The notes beneath the pieces are model-generated. The model was not told the origin of the DNA, made no database searches, and saw nothing but the letters and a program-made list of their open reading frames with translations. Below are positions 52,912 through 60,625 of a DNA stretch of 64,000 bases, one piece after another. The position numbers and the translations under genes are program-made. Position 1 is the first letter of the stretch; each line of letters opens with the position of its first letter. Source of the stretch: an uncultured Oscillospiraceae bacterium (lineage in GTDB: Bacteria; Bacillota_A; Clostridia; Oscillospirales; Oscillospiraceae); contig CAAEDK010000002.1 of NCBI GenBank assembly GCA_900754605.1, positions 29,919 through 93,918 of the forward strand, read 5' to 3'.

Positions 52912-53502
52912 TTAATCATAACTTGAAAAATAATGCGCCCCGACCTGGAACATCGGAACGCCGTAGGAATGGTAATGGCCGGTGCGGAAGAAGACCGCGT
53001 CGTAATTTGTGCGGCTCTCCAGCTCTTCCCGCACCAGCTGCACCAATTCATCCTTCACATAACAGCGGGTGATGCGGTCTCCATACATACCGGAAAACTG
53101 ATTCTTCTGGTAAATCACATCGTAAATTGTGTCGGGAAAGTGGGGGTCGTCCACCCGGTTCAAAATCACATCAATTACCAGCCGCTGGCCATACTCGCAC
53201 TCTCCCTCGGCTTCCGCCATAACACAGAGGGCAATCAGTTCGATCTCCTCCTGGGAGACGGAAGGAACCTCCGGCTCCGCGGCGACGGCCTCCTCAACGA
53301 CCGGCTGCTCCACAGCAGGGGCCTTTTCTTTCGGCATATCGGCCGAAATATCAGTTTTCTGGGCAGGCTTGACGCTGTTTACGACCACGGCTTCGTATGT
53401 ATCCGCCGCTTCATAGGCGGAAGCCATCTCCGCTTTCCCAGAAAAGGATATGCCGGTCAGCGCCATCACCACGACCAGCAGGGAACATATCAATTTCTTC
53501 AT
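52912..53502 (-). CDS. SleB-like cell wall hydrolase with signal peptide
   Basis: 196 residues. N-terminal signal peptide (MKKLICSLLVVVMALTGISF), a Glu/Pro/Val-rich linker, then a hydrolase-2 domain: CVMAEAEGECEYGQRLVIDV, RVDDPHFPDTIYDVIY, YGVPMFQVGAHYFS. Exported peptidoglycan hydrolase of the spore cortex-lytic SleB fold. Away from the lysis cassette, so perhaps a separate wall-modifying or exclusion role. Confidence 0.85.
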   Translation of the reverse strand: MKKLICSLLVVVMALTGISFSGKAEMASAYEAADTYEAVVVNSVKPAQKTDISADMPKEKAPAVEQPVVEEAVAAEPEVPSVSQEEIELIALCVMAEAEGECEYGQRLVIDVILNRVDDPHFPDTIYDVIYQKNQFSGMYGDRITRCYVKDELVQLVREELESRTNYDAVFFRTGHYHSYGVPMFQVGAHYFSSYD

Positions 53503-53512
53503 GGTTCAGCCC

Positions 53513-54484
53513 TCACAGGGTCTGGTGGGTAGCCAGGGCGTCGGTGATGTCGCCCACCACGTTGAAGTCCAGAACGAAGGAACGCTCATACCCATTCACA
53601 AAGTCCACGGCCTTCTCGCGGCAAACCTCGAAGATGCCGAAGTCCACGAAATTGTCGCCCATAGGCTCCTTGTCGTCATAAATCCACCCTACCACGGCGC
53701 CGGCCTTGGTCAGCTGGAACCCGAGCATCTCATAGACTTCGTTGAGGAACAGATGGCCGCGGGACTTGAGCCGGTCGTTCGCCTGGGACTGCCGGGCAAG
53801 CAGATAGAACCGGTTCTGCTCCGCGTTCTTCATATAGGCGGGGTGCCCCTCGTCGAAGATGCGGGCATAGGGGCTGTACTTGGAGGGGTCCCAGCCCTCG
53901 TCCACGACGTCCACGGTCTCCTTGACCTTCTTTTCCTTGCCCTTTTCATCCACAACGGTGGTCTCGATCTCCTTGGCCTTGAGGTTGTACCGGAGCTCCT
54001 TCTCCACCTGCTCGCCGAACCGCTCCAGCACCCGGCCGCGATAGTCCTTAAAGGACTGGTCCAGCGTCGCATAGGCCGCCGCCAGCGCCATGTTGCGCTT
54101 TCTCAGGATTTTGTGGCTGGTGAGAATGCAGGTGATGGACGCCGCGCCCAGCAGAACGGCGGGGGCATACAGCTTGACATACTGGAACCCGGTGTGGGAG
54201 TAGACCTGAATGCGGTCATTGCGGGCGTCCTCCTGGGTATAGAGCTCACCCGCCAGGGTCACGCCGGACTCCTCCGCATTCTGAATCCGGTCCATATCAT
54301 CGCCGGTCTTCTCCGCAACCTTGAGCGCCTTGGGGGTGGCCTTGCAGGCCATGACGGCGCTCACCACCACGCCGACCACTCCGGCTGCCACCAGAATCTC
54401 CGGGCTCTTCTTCTGGAGCTGGAACCCAATCTTGTTGAACGTCAGGTTCATGGACTTGACAAGTTCGTTCTTTTTCATGATCAA
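53513..54484 (-). CDS. DUF6353-like membrane protein, paralog 1
   Basis: 323 residues. KSPEILVAAGVVGVVVSAVMACKATPKALKVAEK begins a conserved block. A second hydrophobic stretch is VKLYAPAVLLGAASIT. The middle is Lys/Glu-rich; the end has WIYDDKEPMGDNF. Same family as 56554-57318 and 57925-58755. Function unknown. Confidence 0.7.
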   Translation of the reverse strand: MIMKKNELVKSMNLTFNKIGFQLQKKSPEILVAAGVVGVVVSAVMACKATPKALKVAEKTGDDMDRIQNAEESGVTLAGELYTQEDARNDRIQVYSHTGFQYVKLYAPAVLLGAASITCILTSHKILRKRNMALAAAYATLDQSFKDYRGRVLERFGEQVEKELRYNLKAKEIETTVVDEKGKEKKVKETVDVVDEGWDPSKYSPYARIFDEGHPAYMKNAEQNRFYLLARQSQANDRLKSRGHLFLNEVYEMLGFQLTKAGAVVGWIYDDKEPMGDNFVDFGIFEVCREKAVDFVNGYERSFVLDFNVVGDITDALATHQTL

Positions 54485-55005
54485 ATGTCCTCCTTAGAGA
54501 ATGATTTCGCAATGGATTTATAGATTTTTCCGACATTCTGAAGGTTTCCGTTGAACTCCTCCAAAATATCATCGAGCTTATCGTCAAACTTGTCGGCGAT
54601 CTGCTCCTTGGCCTTCTGCACAACCTCTTTCCTGAGGCGGCTTTCATCGATTTTGGCCACACTTTTTGCAATCTGGTCGGTTACCCCGTCCGAAATCGCG
54701 TCATAGTGCTCCTTCACGGCGGCGCCGACCCGGGTTTCAATTTCCCGCTTAACGTCGTCCACCACCTCGTCCGTAGCCCGCTTTACCGCGGAATAGGACT
54801 CCCGGTCCACCGCACGCTGCACCGCCTGGTCGATGACCTTGGCCGGAATATCGACCTCGGTTTCGTTTGCCAATCGGTCAATGCTGGTGTCCAGCTTGTC
54901 ACATACCGCCTTCATCCTGGAATGGACGCCGATGGCATAGCCAACACCCAGCAACCCCACGATACAGATGCCGACGCCAACGAAGGAATCGGTATTCAGC
55001 TTCAT
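54481..55005 (-). CDS. Membrane-anchored coiled-coil protein
   Basis: 174 residues from ATG 55005. N-terminal helix (FVGVGICIVGLLGVGYAIG), then a long Lys/Asp/Glu helical region with DKFDDKLDDILEEFNG. Overlaps the DUF6353 gene by 4 bases, so they are probably coexpressed. Confidence 0.65.
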   Translation of the reverse strand: MKLNTDSFVGVGICIVGLLGVGYAIGVHSRMKAVCDKLDTSIDRLANETEVDIPAKVIDQAVQRAVDRESYSAVKRATDEVVDDVKREIETRVGAAVKEHYDAISDGVTDQIAKSVAKIDESRLRKEVVQKAKEQIADKFDDKLDDILEEFNGNLQNVGKIYKSIAKSFSKEDI

Positions 55006-55115
55006 GCCTCTTCCATCTCCCTCACGTATTCGTGGTACTCGGCGTCCGTGGCAAACAGCATCCACTTGCCACAGACCATGCCCTTGTACCCAAAGGAAGT
55101 CTCGTAACCATACAT
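55002..55115 (-). CDS. 37-residue peptide
   Basis: ATG 55115. Product starts MYGYETSFGYKGMVCGKW and ends EYHEYVREMEEA; the stop overlaps the start of the coiled-coil gene by 4 bases. Real by tight packing, function unknown. Confidence 0.55.
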   Translation of the reverse strand: MYGYETSFGYKGMVCGKWMLFATDAEYHEYVREMEEA

Positions 55116-55128
55116 GGCTCGCGCCTCC

Positions 55129-55743
55129 CTAATTGATTTGAACCGCCCGCGGGAGCCGGATCACATAGCCCTCCGACGTCCGAACCACCTTGGCCGATTG
55201 AATATCCGACCAGCCGTAGCGGTTGGCCGTGTAATTCCGGCAGGTAACACCGGCCAGATCGTAGAGATCCGCCACCGAGGCCACCTCATACTTGGCGATG
55301 GCCGACTCCAGCTGGTCCAGCACCAAATCGGCGTCCCCCCGGGTTTCAAATATAATGTCGTCATACTCAAACCCGACCGCCGCCCTGGGCCGCCCATACT
55401 CTCTCCGGTCGTCCCGCCGGTCATCGTAATACTTCTGGTAGGCAATTCTGGAACCGCCGCTTTTCCTGCTGCCGATGCGCCCCGTGTCCCCGAACAGGAC
55501 AATGCTGATCACATCGGCGATGGCGGCCTTGACGCCCGGAACGATGACGTCGGAAAGAATGGAGCTCTTGACGTTCTCTGCGTCATCCGGCGCAAAGATG
55601 TTGAGGAACCTCCGGGCCTCGCTTTTCTTTTTCGTTTTCGCCGCTCCGGTGACCACCTTATCCAGTTTTTTCTCCGTCTTTCCGGCAGCAGTAGCGGTCG
55701 ATTTTTCCCGTGCGCTGTGGGAATTGTTGGGGTATTCCGCCAT
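55129..55743 (-). CDS. Protein with YDLAGV domain, paralog A
   Basis: 204 residues. A Lys/Ala-rich N-terminus and a hydrophobic segment (VPGVKAAIADVISIVLFG) precede a C-terminal domain DADLVLDQLESAIAKYEVAS...LYDLAGV...YGW. That domain is shared with 55759-56121. Unknown function. Confidence 0.7.
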   Translation of the reverse strand: MAEYPNNSHSAREKSTATAAGKTEKKLDKVVTGAAKTKKKSEARRFLNIFAPDDAENVKSSILSDVIVPGVKAAIADVISIVLFGDTGRIGSRKSGGSRIAYQKYYDDRRDDRREYGRPRAAVGFEYDDIIFETRGDADLVLDQLESAIAKYEVASVADLYDLAGVTCRNYTANRYGWSDIQSAKVVRTSEGYVIRLPRAVQIN

Positions 55744-55758
55744 TGTGTCTCCTCCTTG

Positions 55759-56121
55759 TTATTTGAGAGACGTCGCTCTCGGCAGCTCGATGGCGTATCC
55801 ATTCCGGGTACAAACGATTTTTGCGCCCCGAAGCGACGTCCACCCGAATTTGCAGTCCTCATAAAGAGCCCGCACCCCGGCCAAATCATAGAAATCAGCC
55901 AGCGTGGCATGTCCGTATTTCGAGATAACCCAGCGTAGATTGTCAAGCACATCGTCCGCGCCTTTTCTGTTTTCAAACAGAACCTCCTGGCACTCGCGCC
56001 AATTCTGCCGCATGGCAATCTCCTTACTGTGCAGAGTGTCAACAATCGCCTTCTGGGTCACCATACTTCCCAGAACAACGCCGCCCACCACCAGCAAGCC
56101 GTTTTTCAGAAAACCGTTCAT
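55759..56121 (-). CDS. Protein with YDLAGV domain, paralog B
   Basis: 120 residues with an N-terminal membrane helix (LLVVGGVVLGSMVTQ), then a domain (GADDVLDNLRWVISKYGHA, FYDLAGV, FGWTSLRGAKIV) like that in paralog A. Unknown function; likely arose by duplication of the domain. Confidence 0.7.
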   Translation of the reverse strand: MNGFLKNGLLVVGGVVLGSMVTQKAIVDTLHSKEIAMRQNWRECQEVLFENRKGADDVLDNLRWVISKYGHATLADFYDLAGVRALYEDCKFGWTSLRGAKIVCTRNGYAIELPRATSLK

Positions 56122-56141
56122 GGTTTCTCCTTTCCGAAAAT

Positions 56142-56181
56142 GAAAAAAGGGAAAGCACCTTGTTTCAGGTACTCTCCCTTT
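56142..56181 (-). terminator. Intrinsic terminator
   Basis: AAAGGGA...GTACCT / AGGTGC...TCCCTTT stem followed by six T on the minus strand, after the 56.2 kb gene. Confidence 0.85.
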
Positions 56182-56199
56182 GGCGAACCTCTTGCTCGA

Positions 56200-56481
56200 T
56201 TACTTTTCAGAGTCTTCCTCGTCGGAATCCTCCGCAGCGACTTCGGTGCACTCCGCGTCCACCACCTCGGCCTTAGCCTTCTCCGCGGCCTTGCGCTCAG
56301 CCAGCTTGGCGCCGACGAAGCCCCACAGCCTTCTGACCCCGCCAATCATGGCGTAAGCCAGGAAACCGCCGACAACTCCGGCTACCAGCGCACCGGCGCT
56401 GCCGCTCTCCTCAGCCTCTTCGGCCTCCGTGATGTCTTCGAGTTCCTCGTTCTCCATCACTTTCGCGTTCATTTCTTCCAT
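56200..56481 (-). CDS. Small acidic membrane protein
   Basis: 93 residues from ATG 56481 (AAGGAGG upstream). Acidic N- and C-termini around a Gly/Ala-rich hydrophobic helix (GALVAGVVGGFLAYAMIGGV). Has its own 26-bp element upstream and terminator downstream. Confidence 0.65.
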   Translation of the reverse strand: MEEMNAKVMENEELEDITEAEEAEESGSAGALVAGVVGGFLAYAMIGGVRRLWGFVGAKLAERKAAEKAKAEVVDAECTEVAAEDSDEEDSEK

Positions 56482-56523
56482 CGTAAAGTCCTCCTTGTCA
56501 TATAATGTTCCATAGATGGTTCT

Positions 56524-56549
56524 CCATAATAGGAGATGCAATTTTTGCG
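56524..56549 (-). promoter_or_regulatory. 26-bp phage element at 56.5 kb
   Basis: CCATAATAGGAGATG..., TG at 56537-56538, GCG at 56547-56549. Nearly identical to the 57.9 kb copy over 18 bases. Confidence 0.8.
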
Positions 56550-56553
56550 GATG

Positions 56554-57318
56554 TCACCAGCCGAGGTATGTGGGCGGGACATGGTGGCCGATGACCAGAT
56601 ATGGAACGCCGTCCACCAGCTGCGAACTGAAGTCCAAATCAATGTACCCTTTGTCGATGTCCCACCCCATGGTTTCTCCGATGGAGCTGTCGCACGGCTC
56701 AAGGCCGATCTCCTGCATAAATTCGTTGACCGTGACCTTTACTTCATCCCGCATCCGTTTGTTCAGCGTATTTTCCGCCCTTCGGAGCGTCTCAATGTCC
56801 GATTTGAAGCAGGTATTGGTCAGCGGGTCAAAGCAGGGCGTCTCGCCCCGGCCGGTGGGGATGAACTTTCGCTCCGGCACCCCGGCCTGCTCCAGCTGTT
56901 CCTTCGCCACGGCGTCCCGAATGGCCTGCTCTTTCTTCGGCCCTACGACTTCCACCGCCTTATCCTTGTACTCCTTCAGAGCAGTCTCGGAAATGGTATA
57001 GGCCGTGACCAGGGCCGCGTTCCGCCGTGCGCTGATGGAGCTGGCCCCAATGATGCAGGCGGCGGAGCATACGCCGGTAACGGCGGCCGGAATATAACAT
57101 TTCCAGGTGGTTTTGACGATCTCGGAGGTGGTCAGGCGTTTCTCGTCCTCAATCTCCCTGTCGTCCACCATCCGAAGCGCCTTGGGGGTGGCCCTTACCG
57201 CCATAACGGCCGCCGCCGCCATCCCGGCAATGCCGATGCCTGTCAAAATGGCCGGGCTGTGTTTTCGCATGGTCTTTTGCAGTGATTTCAGTGTGTTTGC
57301 GATGGCCTGTTTGTTCAC
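56554..57318 (-). CDS. DUF6353-like membrane protein, paralog 2
   Basis: 254 residues from GTG 57318 (GGAGAAGG upstream). MRKHSPAILTGIGIAGMAA...AVRATPKALRMVDD is the shared block, followed by VKTTWKCYIPAAVTGVCSA. Ends with HVPPTYLGW and a Cys-containing middle. Same family as the 53.5 and 57.9 kb genes. Confidence 0.7.
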   Translation of the reverse strand: MNKQAIANTLKSLQKTMRKHSPAILTGIGIAGMAAAAVMAVRATPKALRMVDDREIEDEKRLTTSEIVKTTWKCYIPAAVTGVCSAACIIGASSISARRNAALVTAYTISETALKEYKDKAVEVVGPKKEQAIRDAVAKEQLEQAGVPERKFIPTGRGETPCFDPLTNTCFKSDIETLRRAENTLNKRMRDEVKVTVNEFMQEIGLEPCDSSIGETMGWDIDKGYIDLDFSSQLVDGVPYLVIGHHVPPTYLGW

Positions 57319-57348
57319 AATGCCTTCTCCTCTCAAATATAATTTTGC

Positions 57349-57651
57349 TCAACGCTCGATCGCTTTGATGTCGTCGAGGAATTCCCATATGGTCTCTGCC
57401 GCAATCTTGAAAATCCGGTACTGGGCGTCCGTGTTGCATGTCTCGGAGTAAATCTCCAGCTTTGACGCGAACCGCTCCACGGTCTCCGAGGCCAGCGTCC
57501 ACGGGTGGTCCCAGACCTGCTGCAACAGCTCCTCCAAGGCCCATCTGGAGAATGTAACTTCCTCGGCCTCATGCTGGGGCCAATCAGACCTTGGCGGGTC
57601 TTCAAACCCCTTCAAAACCGACATGAGAAACAGAATCGCCCGTTCATTCAT
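57349..57651 (-). CDS. Hypothetical helical protein
   Basis: 100 residues from ATG 57651: LFLMSVLKGFEDPPRSDWPQ, EELLQQVWDHPWTLASETV, YRIFKIAAETIWEFLDDI. No family recognised. Just upstream of the paralog 2 gene. Confidence 0.6.
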   Translation of the reverse strand: MNERAILFLMSVLKGFEDPPRSDWPQHEAEEVTFSRWALEELLQQVWDHPWTLASETVERFASKLEIYSETCNTDAQYRIFKIAAETIWEFLDDIKAIER

Positions 57652-57666
57652 GGAAACCGGCCCCTG

Positions 57667-57694
57667 CAAAAGCAAAGAGCCCCGGTCAGGGCTC
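57667..57694 (-). terminator. Intrinsic terminator
   Basis: GAGCCC / GGGGCTC stem with TTTGCTTTT following on the minus strand; it overlaps the end of the 57.7 kb gene. Confidence 0.8.
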
Positions 57695-57862
57695 CTCGCT
57701 TCCAGATGTTCCATGCTCACGGGTGGCAAGCGCTTCGTTCACTTTTTCCTCGATGATCGCGTCCTGTTCCTTATCGTCCGCCCAGCTGGACAGCAATGTT
57801 CCAATCCCGCCGAGGGCCAGTCCGACCAGGGACAGCACCTTAAATATCGTTTTCTGGTTCAT
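57686..57862 (-). CDS. Small membrane protein
   Basis: 58 residues from ATG 57862 (AGGAGG 10 bases upstream). Hydrophobic helix (FKVLSLVGLALGGIGTLL), then a charged tail. Own 26-bp element and terminator. Confidence 0.65.
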   Translation of the reverse strand: MNQKTIFKVLSLVGLALGGIGTLLSSWADDKEQDAIIEEKVNEALATREHGTSGSEEP

Positions 57863-57892
57863 AAACTCAAACCTCCTGTTTTTCATGGTTCT

Positions 57893-57918
57893 CCATAATA
57901 GGAGATGCTATTTCTGCG
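57893..57918 (-). promoter_or_regulatory. 26-bp phage element at 57.9 kb
   Basis: CCATAATAGGAGATG, TG at 57906-57907, GCG at 57916-57918. Ribosome site AGGAGG follows before the ATG at 57862. Confidence 0.8.
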
Positions 57919-57924
57919 GACTGG

Positions 57925-58755
57925 TCAGATCTCCATGTCCTCCCACTCTTCGTAAGTGACCGGCGGGAACGGGGCGTCGATGATCCAGCACTCCACCTCG
58001 CCGTTCAGCCCGTCGTCCACCACCGTCCTCTGATGGTCGAAGTCCACCCAGTAGAGCCCGTCCGAAACCATCCATCCGATCTTGTCCCCCTCCGGCGTCT
58101 TGCTGATGCCCAGAAAGTCATAAAAATCATTCAGCGTGATGAATCCGCCGCTAAGAGCAAAATTCCGGTTAAGATGGTATTCGGCCTGCAAGACCTGGCT
58201 GATCGTGGCCTGGAAATACCGGCTGGAGATGGCGTCGTAGAACAACCGCTCCTCCTCGTCGGCCTCCTCAAACCCCAGCGAGGTTGTGGCCGCAAAGGTT
58301 CCGGCGTAAATGGGGTGCTTTTCGCTCTGTTCCACGGCCAGCGCGGCCATCACCTTTCTGTGGGCCTCTTCGCCGTAGAGCTCTTTCACCTTCTGCTTGT
58401 AGCGGTTGAGCGAACGGCTCGCCAGGGCGTAGGCACTGACCAGAGAGGCCTGCTGACGCCGGTTCAGAACATTTGCGCCGAAAATACACCCGATTGTAGC
58501 GATTCCCGTGACTGCTGCGGGAACATAGCATCGCCAGCAAGCTCCTATCGTCTCCATCCGGGTCAAATTTCCGCTGTTTTCCACGTTTTTGGCCTCTTTT
58601 TCCCGCTCAATGCACTTGAGCGCCTTGGGGGTGGCCCTTACCGCCAGGACCGCCGTGGCTACCACGCCGGCAGTGCCGACGCACGTCAAAATGGTTGGGG
58701 CCGCTTTTTGAAGCGCCTTTCCAGCCCTTTTGAACAGGGCGGGTTTTGCTTTCAC
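57925..58755 (-). CDS. DUF6353-like membrane protein, paralog 3
   Basis: 276 residues from GTG 58755 (GGAGG 8 bases upstream). TILTCVGTAGVVATAVLAVRATPKALKCIER and CYVPAAVTGIATIGCIFGANVLNRR are the family hydrophobic blocks. C-terminal acidic region (TYEEWEDMEI). Three copies in 5 kb suggest a heteromeric or diversified set. Confidence 0.7.
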   Translation of the reverse strand: MKAKPALFKRAGKALQKAAPTILTCVGTAGVVATAVLAVRATPKALKCIEREKEAKNVENSGNLTRMETIGACWRCYVPAAVTGIATIGCIFGANVLNRRQQASLVSAYALASRSLNRYKQKVKELYGEEAHRKVMAALAVEQSEKHPIYAGTFAATTSLGFEEADEEERLFYDAISSRYFQATISQVLQAEYHLNRNFALSGGFITLNDFYDFLGISKTPEGDKIGWMVSDGLYWVDFDHQRTVVDDGLNGEVECWIIDAPFPPVTYEEWEDMEI

Positions 58756-58768
58756 GTCCGTACCCTCC

Positions 58769-59341
58769 TTAAATAGAATCGAAGAGATGATGCTTCCGGC
58801 AAATCTCACAGAACTCGCCTCTCAGAGCATTATGTACCTCCAAAATCACAGGAACCTCAGGCGGCTCCGGCGTCTGAATGGAATGCCCCAGCACCTCTTC
58901 CACGAAATCGACAACCTTCCCGGCCGTACCCTCCAGAACATAGCCGGTATAGGCGGTGATGACCAGCTTTTCACGCTCGGTCAGCCCGGGCTTTCGGTGG
59001 AACCGGCGGTATTTCTGATAAAGCTCCGGGATGCCATGCTCCTCGGCCGACCGTTTCCAGTCCAGATGGTGCTTGTCCGCGTCGAGAACCACCATGCCGT
59101 GCCTGACCGCCCGCACCAGCTCCGCCTCACTTGCCCCATACCAGCACATATCGGCAATCAGGTTGGAGTTTTTTCCCACCTCGATCTGGTGCTGCTTGGG
59201 GGAACGGAACACCGGCGCCGCCTGGCCGGGAACGGCATACTCCACCCTGGGGTCGAACTTCCGCAGCGCCTCAAGATTCTCCTCGCTCAGAAAGAGGTCA
59301 ATTCCTCTTTTGGTCAAAATATCAAGATAGGTCTTCGCCAT
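58769..59341 (-). CDS. Stand-alone copy of the RNA-polymerase C-terminal domain
   Basis: 190 residues. Residues ~25-115 (RKFDPRVEYAVPG, GKNSNLIADMCWYGA, RAVRHGMVVLDADKHHLDWK) align closely with the segment after DFDGD of the 906-residue polymerase-like protein. The rest (REKLVITAYTG...VEEVLGHSIQTPE) matches the 63-residue protein at 37830-38021. Lacks DFDGD. May regulate, recruit or inhibit the phage polymerase, or be a relic; role not known. Confidence 0.7.
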   Translation of the reverse strand: MAKTYLDILTKRGIDLFLSEENLEALRKFDPRVEYAVPGQAAPVFRSPKQHQIEVGKNSNLIADMCWYGASEAELVRAVRHGMVVLDADKHHLDWKRSAEEHGIPELYQKYRRFHRKPGLTEREKLVITAYTGYVLEGTAGKVVDFVEEVLGHSIQTPEPPEVPVILEVHNALRGEFCEICRKHHLFDSI

Positions 59342-59363
59342 GACGTTTTTCTCCTTTCAAATT

Positions 59364-59696
59364 TTAATCTCTGAAATATAATCCGTCCAGAATGGACTGG
59401 GCCGCGTCTCTGGCCATGGAAAAGGTAAAGCCGGGGTCTCCGGTTTCTTTTGCCGATGCAGACATCCTCTCCACGAACCGCGCCACTACGGCGGTGGGGG
59501 AGACTCCTTCCTCCCGGCCAATCTCCCGAAGCAGCTGCTCCAACGTGAACCTTTGCAGACCAAGCTCCCGAAAATAGGAATCATTTGCCGGGACCAGGCC
59601 CATGTTATACTCAATGTCGCCGATGAGGTCCTCGATAAAGTCGCCCATGACCACATCGGGATATCCACGTTCCGCTTTCATGGCGTCAAGGCTCAT
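59364..59696 (-). CDS. Small hypothetical protein
   Basis: 110 residues, helical and acidic (DFIEDLIGDIEYNMGLV, EQLLREIGREEGVSPTAVV). No family recognised. Overlaps the Bro-N gene end by 11 bases. Confidence 0.6.
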   Translation of the reverse strand: MSLDAMKAERGYPDVVMGDFIEDLIGDIEYNMGLVPANDSYFRELGLQRFTLEQLLREIGREEGVSPTAVVARFVERMSASAKETGDPGFTFSMARDAAQSILDGLYFRD

Positions 59697-60144
59697 AGGG
59701 GACCTGCTCCACGTCGCCGCCCGGAACCGTCACCGAGCGCATGAGCATGCCGGTCTCCTCGTCGAAGTAGATCGCGTCCGCCCGGTGATCCCAGTCCTCA
59801 AACTGTTCCGAGATATTCTTCCCCCGGGACCGCCGCAGGGCGATCAGCTCCTCGGCGATGACGCGCCGCCATGCCCGTGCGATAGGCTTCCGGCTCTGGG
59901 CGAGGACATTATACAGGCCCGTCTCTGTGACGAACGTAACCTTTCTCCGCTGCCCGCCCACGATGGCCGGGAGCACCAGCTTCTCGTCGTCTTCACAGAC
60001 GTTGGTCAGGTTCCAGACGTTGTTGTCCCCATAGCTCAGCAGCTCGGCCACGTCCGTGGCTTTGAACAAGGGCTCGTCCAAATTCCCATACACCGGGAGG
60101 GTGCGGTTCTTGAACTGGATACTGCCTACGATTTTGACTTCCAT
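59686..60144 (-). CDS. Bro-N domain protein
   Basis: 152 residues. N-terminal beta-rich DNA-binding part: NRTLPVYGNLDEPLFKATDVAELLSYGD, then VTETGLYNVLAQSRKPIARAWRRVI, the Bro-N/AntA-like pattern. Bro-N proteins bind DNA and often control phage gene expression. Its position right after the tRNA-like gene and its element suggests early expression. Confidence 0.9.
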   Translation of the reverse strand: MEVKIVGSIQFKNRTLPVYGNLDEPLFKATDVAELLSYGDNNVWNLTNVCEDDEKLVLPAIVGGQRRKVTFVTETGLYNVLAQSRKPIARAWRRVIAEELIALRRSRGKNISEQFEDWDHRADAIYFDEETGMLMRSVTVPGGDVEQVPYEP

Positions 60145-60175
60145 ACGTATTCTCCTTTTTCAAAAAAAATTTAGA

Positions 60176-60248
60176 GAGGCGGTACCGGACTCGAACCGGC
60201 AACCCACAGGTATTTCAGCCTGTTGCTCTACCATTGAGCTAACCTCCT
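60176..60248 (-). tRNA. tRNA-like gene, Phe(GAA)-like anticodon, 8-base anticodon loop
   Basis: 73 bases with a full cloverleaf on the minus strand. The acceptor is AGGAGGT/ACCGCCT, seven pairs with an A-G mismatch. The D-arm is GCTC-AATGGTA-GAGC. The anticodon stem ACAGG/CCTGT holds a loop of 8 bases, CTGAAATA, so U33 is followed by GAA. The variable region is 5 bases and the T-arm GCCGG-TTCGAGT-CCGGT. No CCA is encoded; C is the discriminator. The 26-bp element ends about 3 bases from the mature 5' end. It may be a decoy, a frameshift-type tRNA, or a decayed copy. Confidence 0.65.
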
Positions 60249-60250
60249 CT

Positions 60251-60276
60251 CCATAATAGGAATTGCAAAATCTGCG
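60251..60276 (-). promoter_or_regulatory. 26-bp phage element abutting the tRNA-like gene
   Basis: CCATAATAGG, TG at 60264-60265, GCG at 60274-60276. Its minus-strand TTATGG is two bases before the tRNA. As the tRNA needs no ribosome site, this copy argues the element drives transcription. Confidence 0.85.
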
Positions 60277-60280
60277 GAAG

Positions 60281-60313
60281 AAAGGCAAAAGCCCCTGTCA
60301 CGGGGCCTCTGCC
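60281..60313 (-). terminator. Intrinsic terminator
   Basis: GCCCCGTGACAGGGGC stem followed by TTTTGCCTTT on the minus strand, just before the tRNA element and after the 60.3 kb gene. Confidence 0.85.
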
Positions 60314-60529
60314 TCAGAGTCCGACGCTTTTCAGCAATTTGTCAAGCTCTTCCTTTGTGAGTTCCAAATCCACATTCAACTCCACATGCATCTTGTCCTC
60401 CAGAACCGTTGTCCGCAGCCGGTTGAGCCGGATGTCAACATCATAGCCCAGCTTGTCGCGGACAAGCTTCTCTGCGAGTTTCGATGCAATCACAGTCGTA
60501 AATTTTGATTCAAGTCTCATTTCGTCCAT
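60314..60529 (-). CDS. Small conserved phage protein
   Basis: 71 residues from ATG 60529 (AGGAGG, 9 bases). MHVELNVDLELTKEELDKLL and a basic first half (IRLNRLRTTVLEDK). A known small type with no function. Confidence 0.65.
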   Translation of the reverse strand: MDEMRLESKFTTVIASKLAEKLVRDKLGYDVDIRLNRLRTTVLEDKMHVELNVDLELTKEELDKLLKSVGL

Positions 60530-60560
60530 GCTCCTTTACCTCCTTATCGAGCATCGTTCT

Positions 60561-60586
60561 CCGTAATAGAACCTGCGAAATGAGCG
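60561..60586 (-). promoter_or_regulatory. 26-bp phage element at 60.57 kb
   Basis: CCGTAATAGA, TG at 60574-60575, GCG at 60584-60586. A to G change at position 3, otherwise the same spacing. Confidence 0.75.
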
Positions 60587-60592
60587 CAAACA

Positions 60593-60620
60593 GAAAAGGA
60601 AAGAGCCCTTGTCCGGGCCC
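60593..60620 (-). terminator. Intrinsic terminator
   Basis: GGGCCC / GGGCTC stem and TTTCCTTTT on the minus strand, between the 60.6 kb gene and the next element. Confidence 0.8.
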
Positions 60621-60625
60621 ATCCC

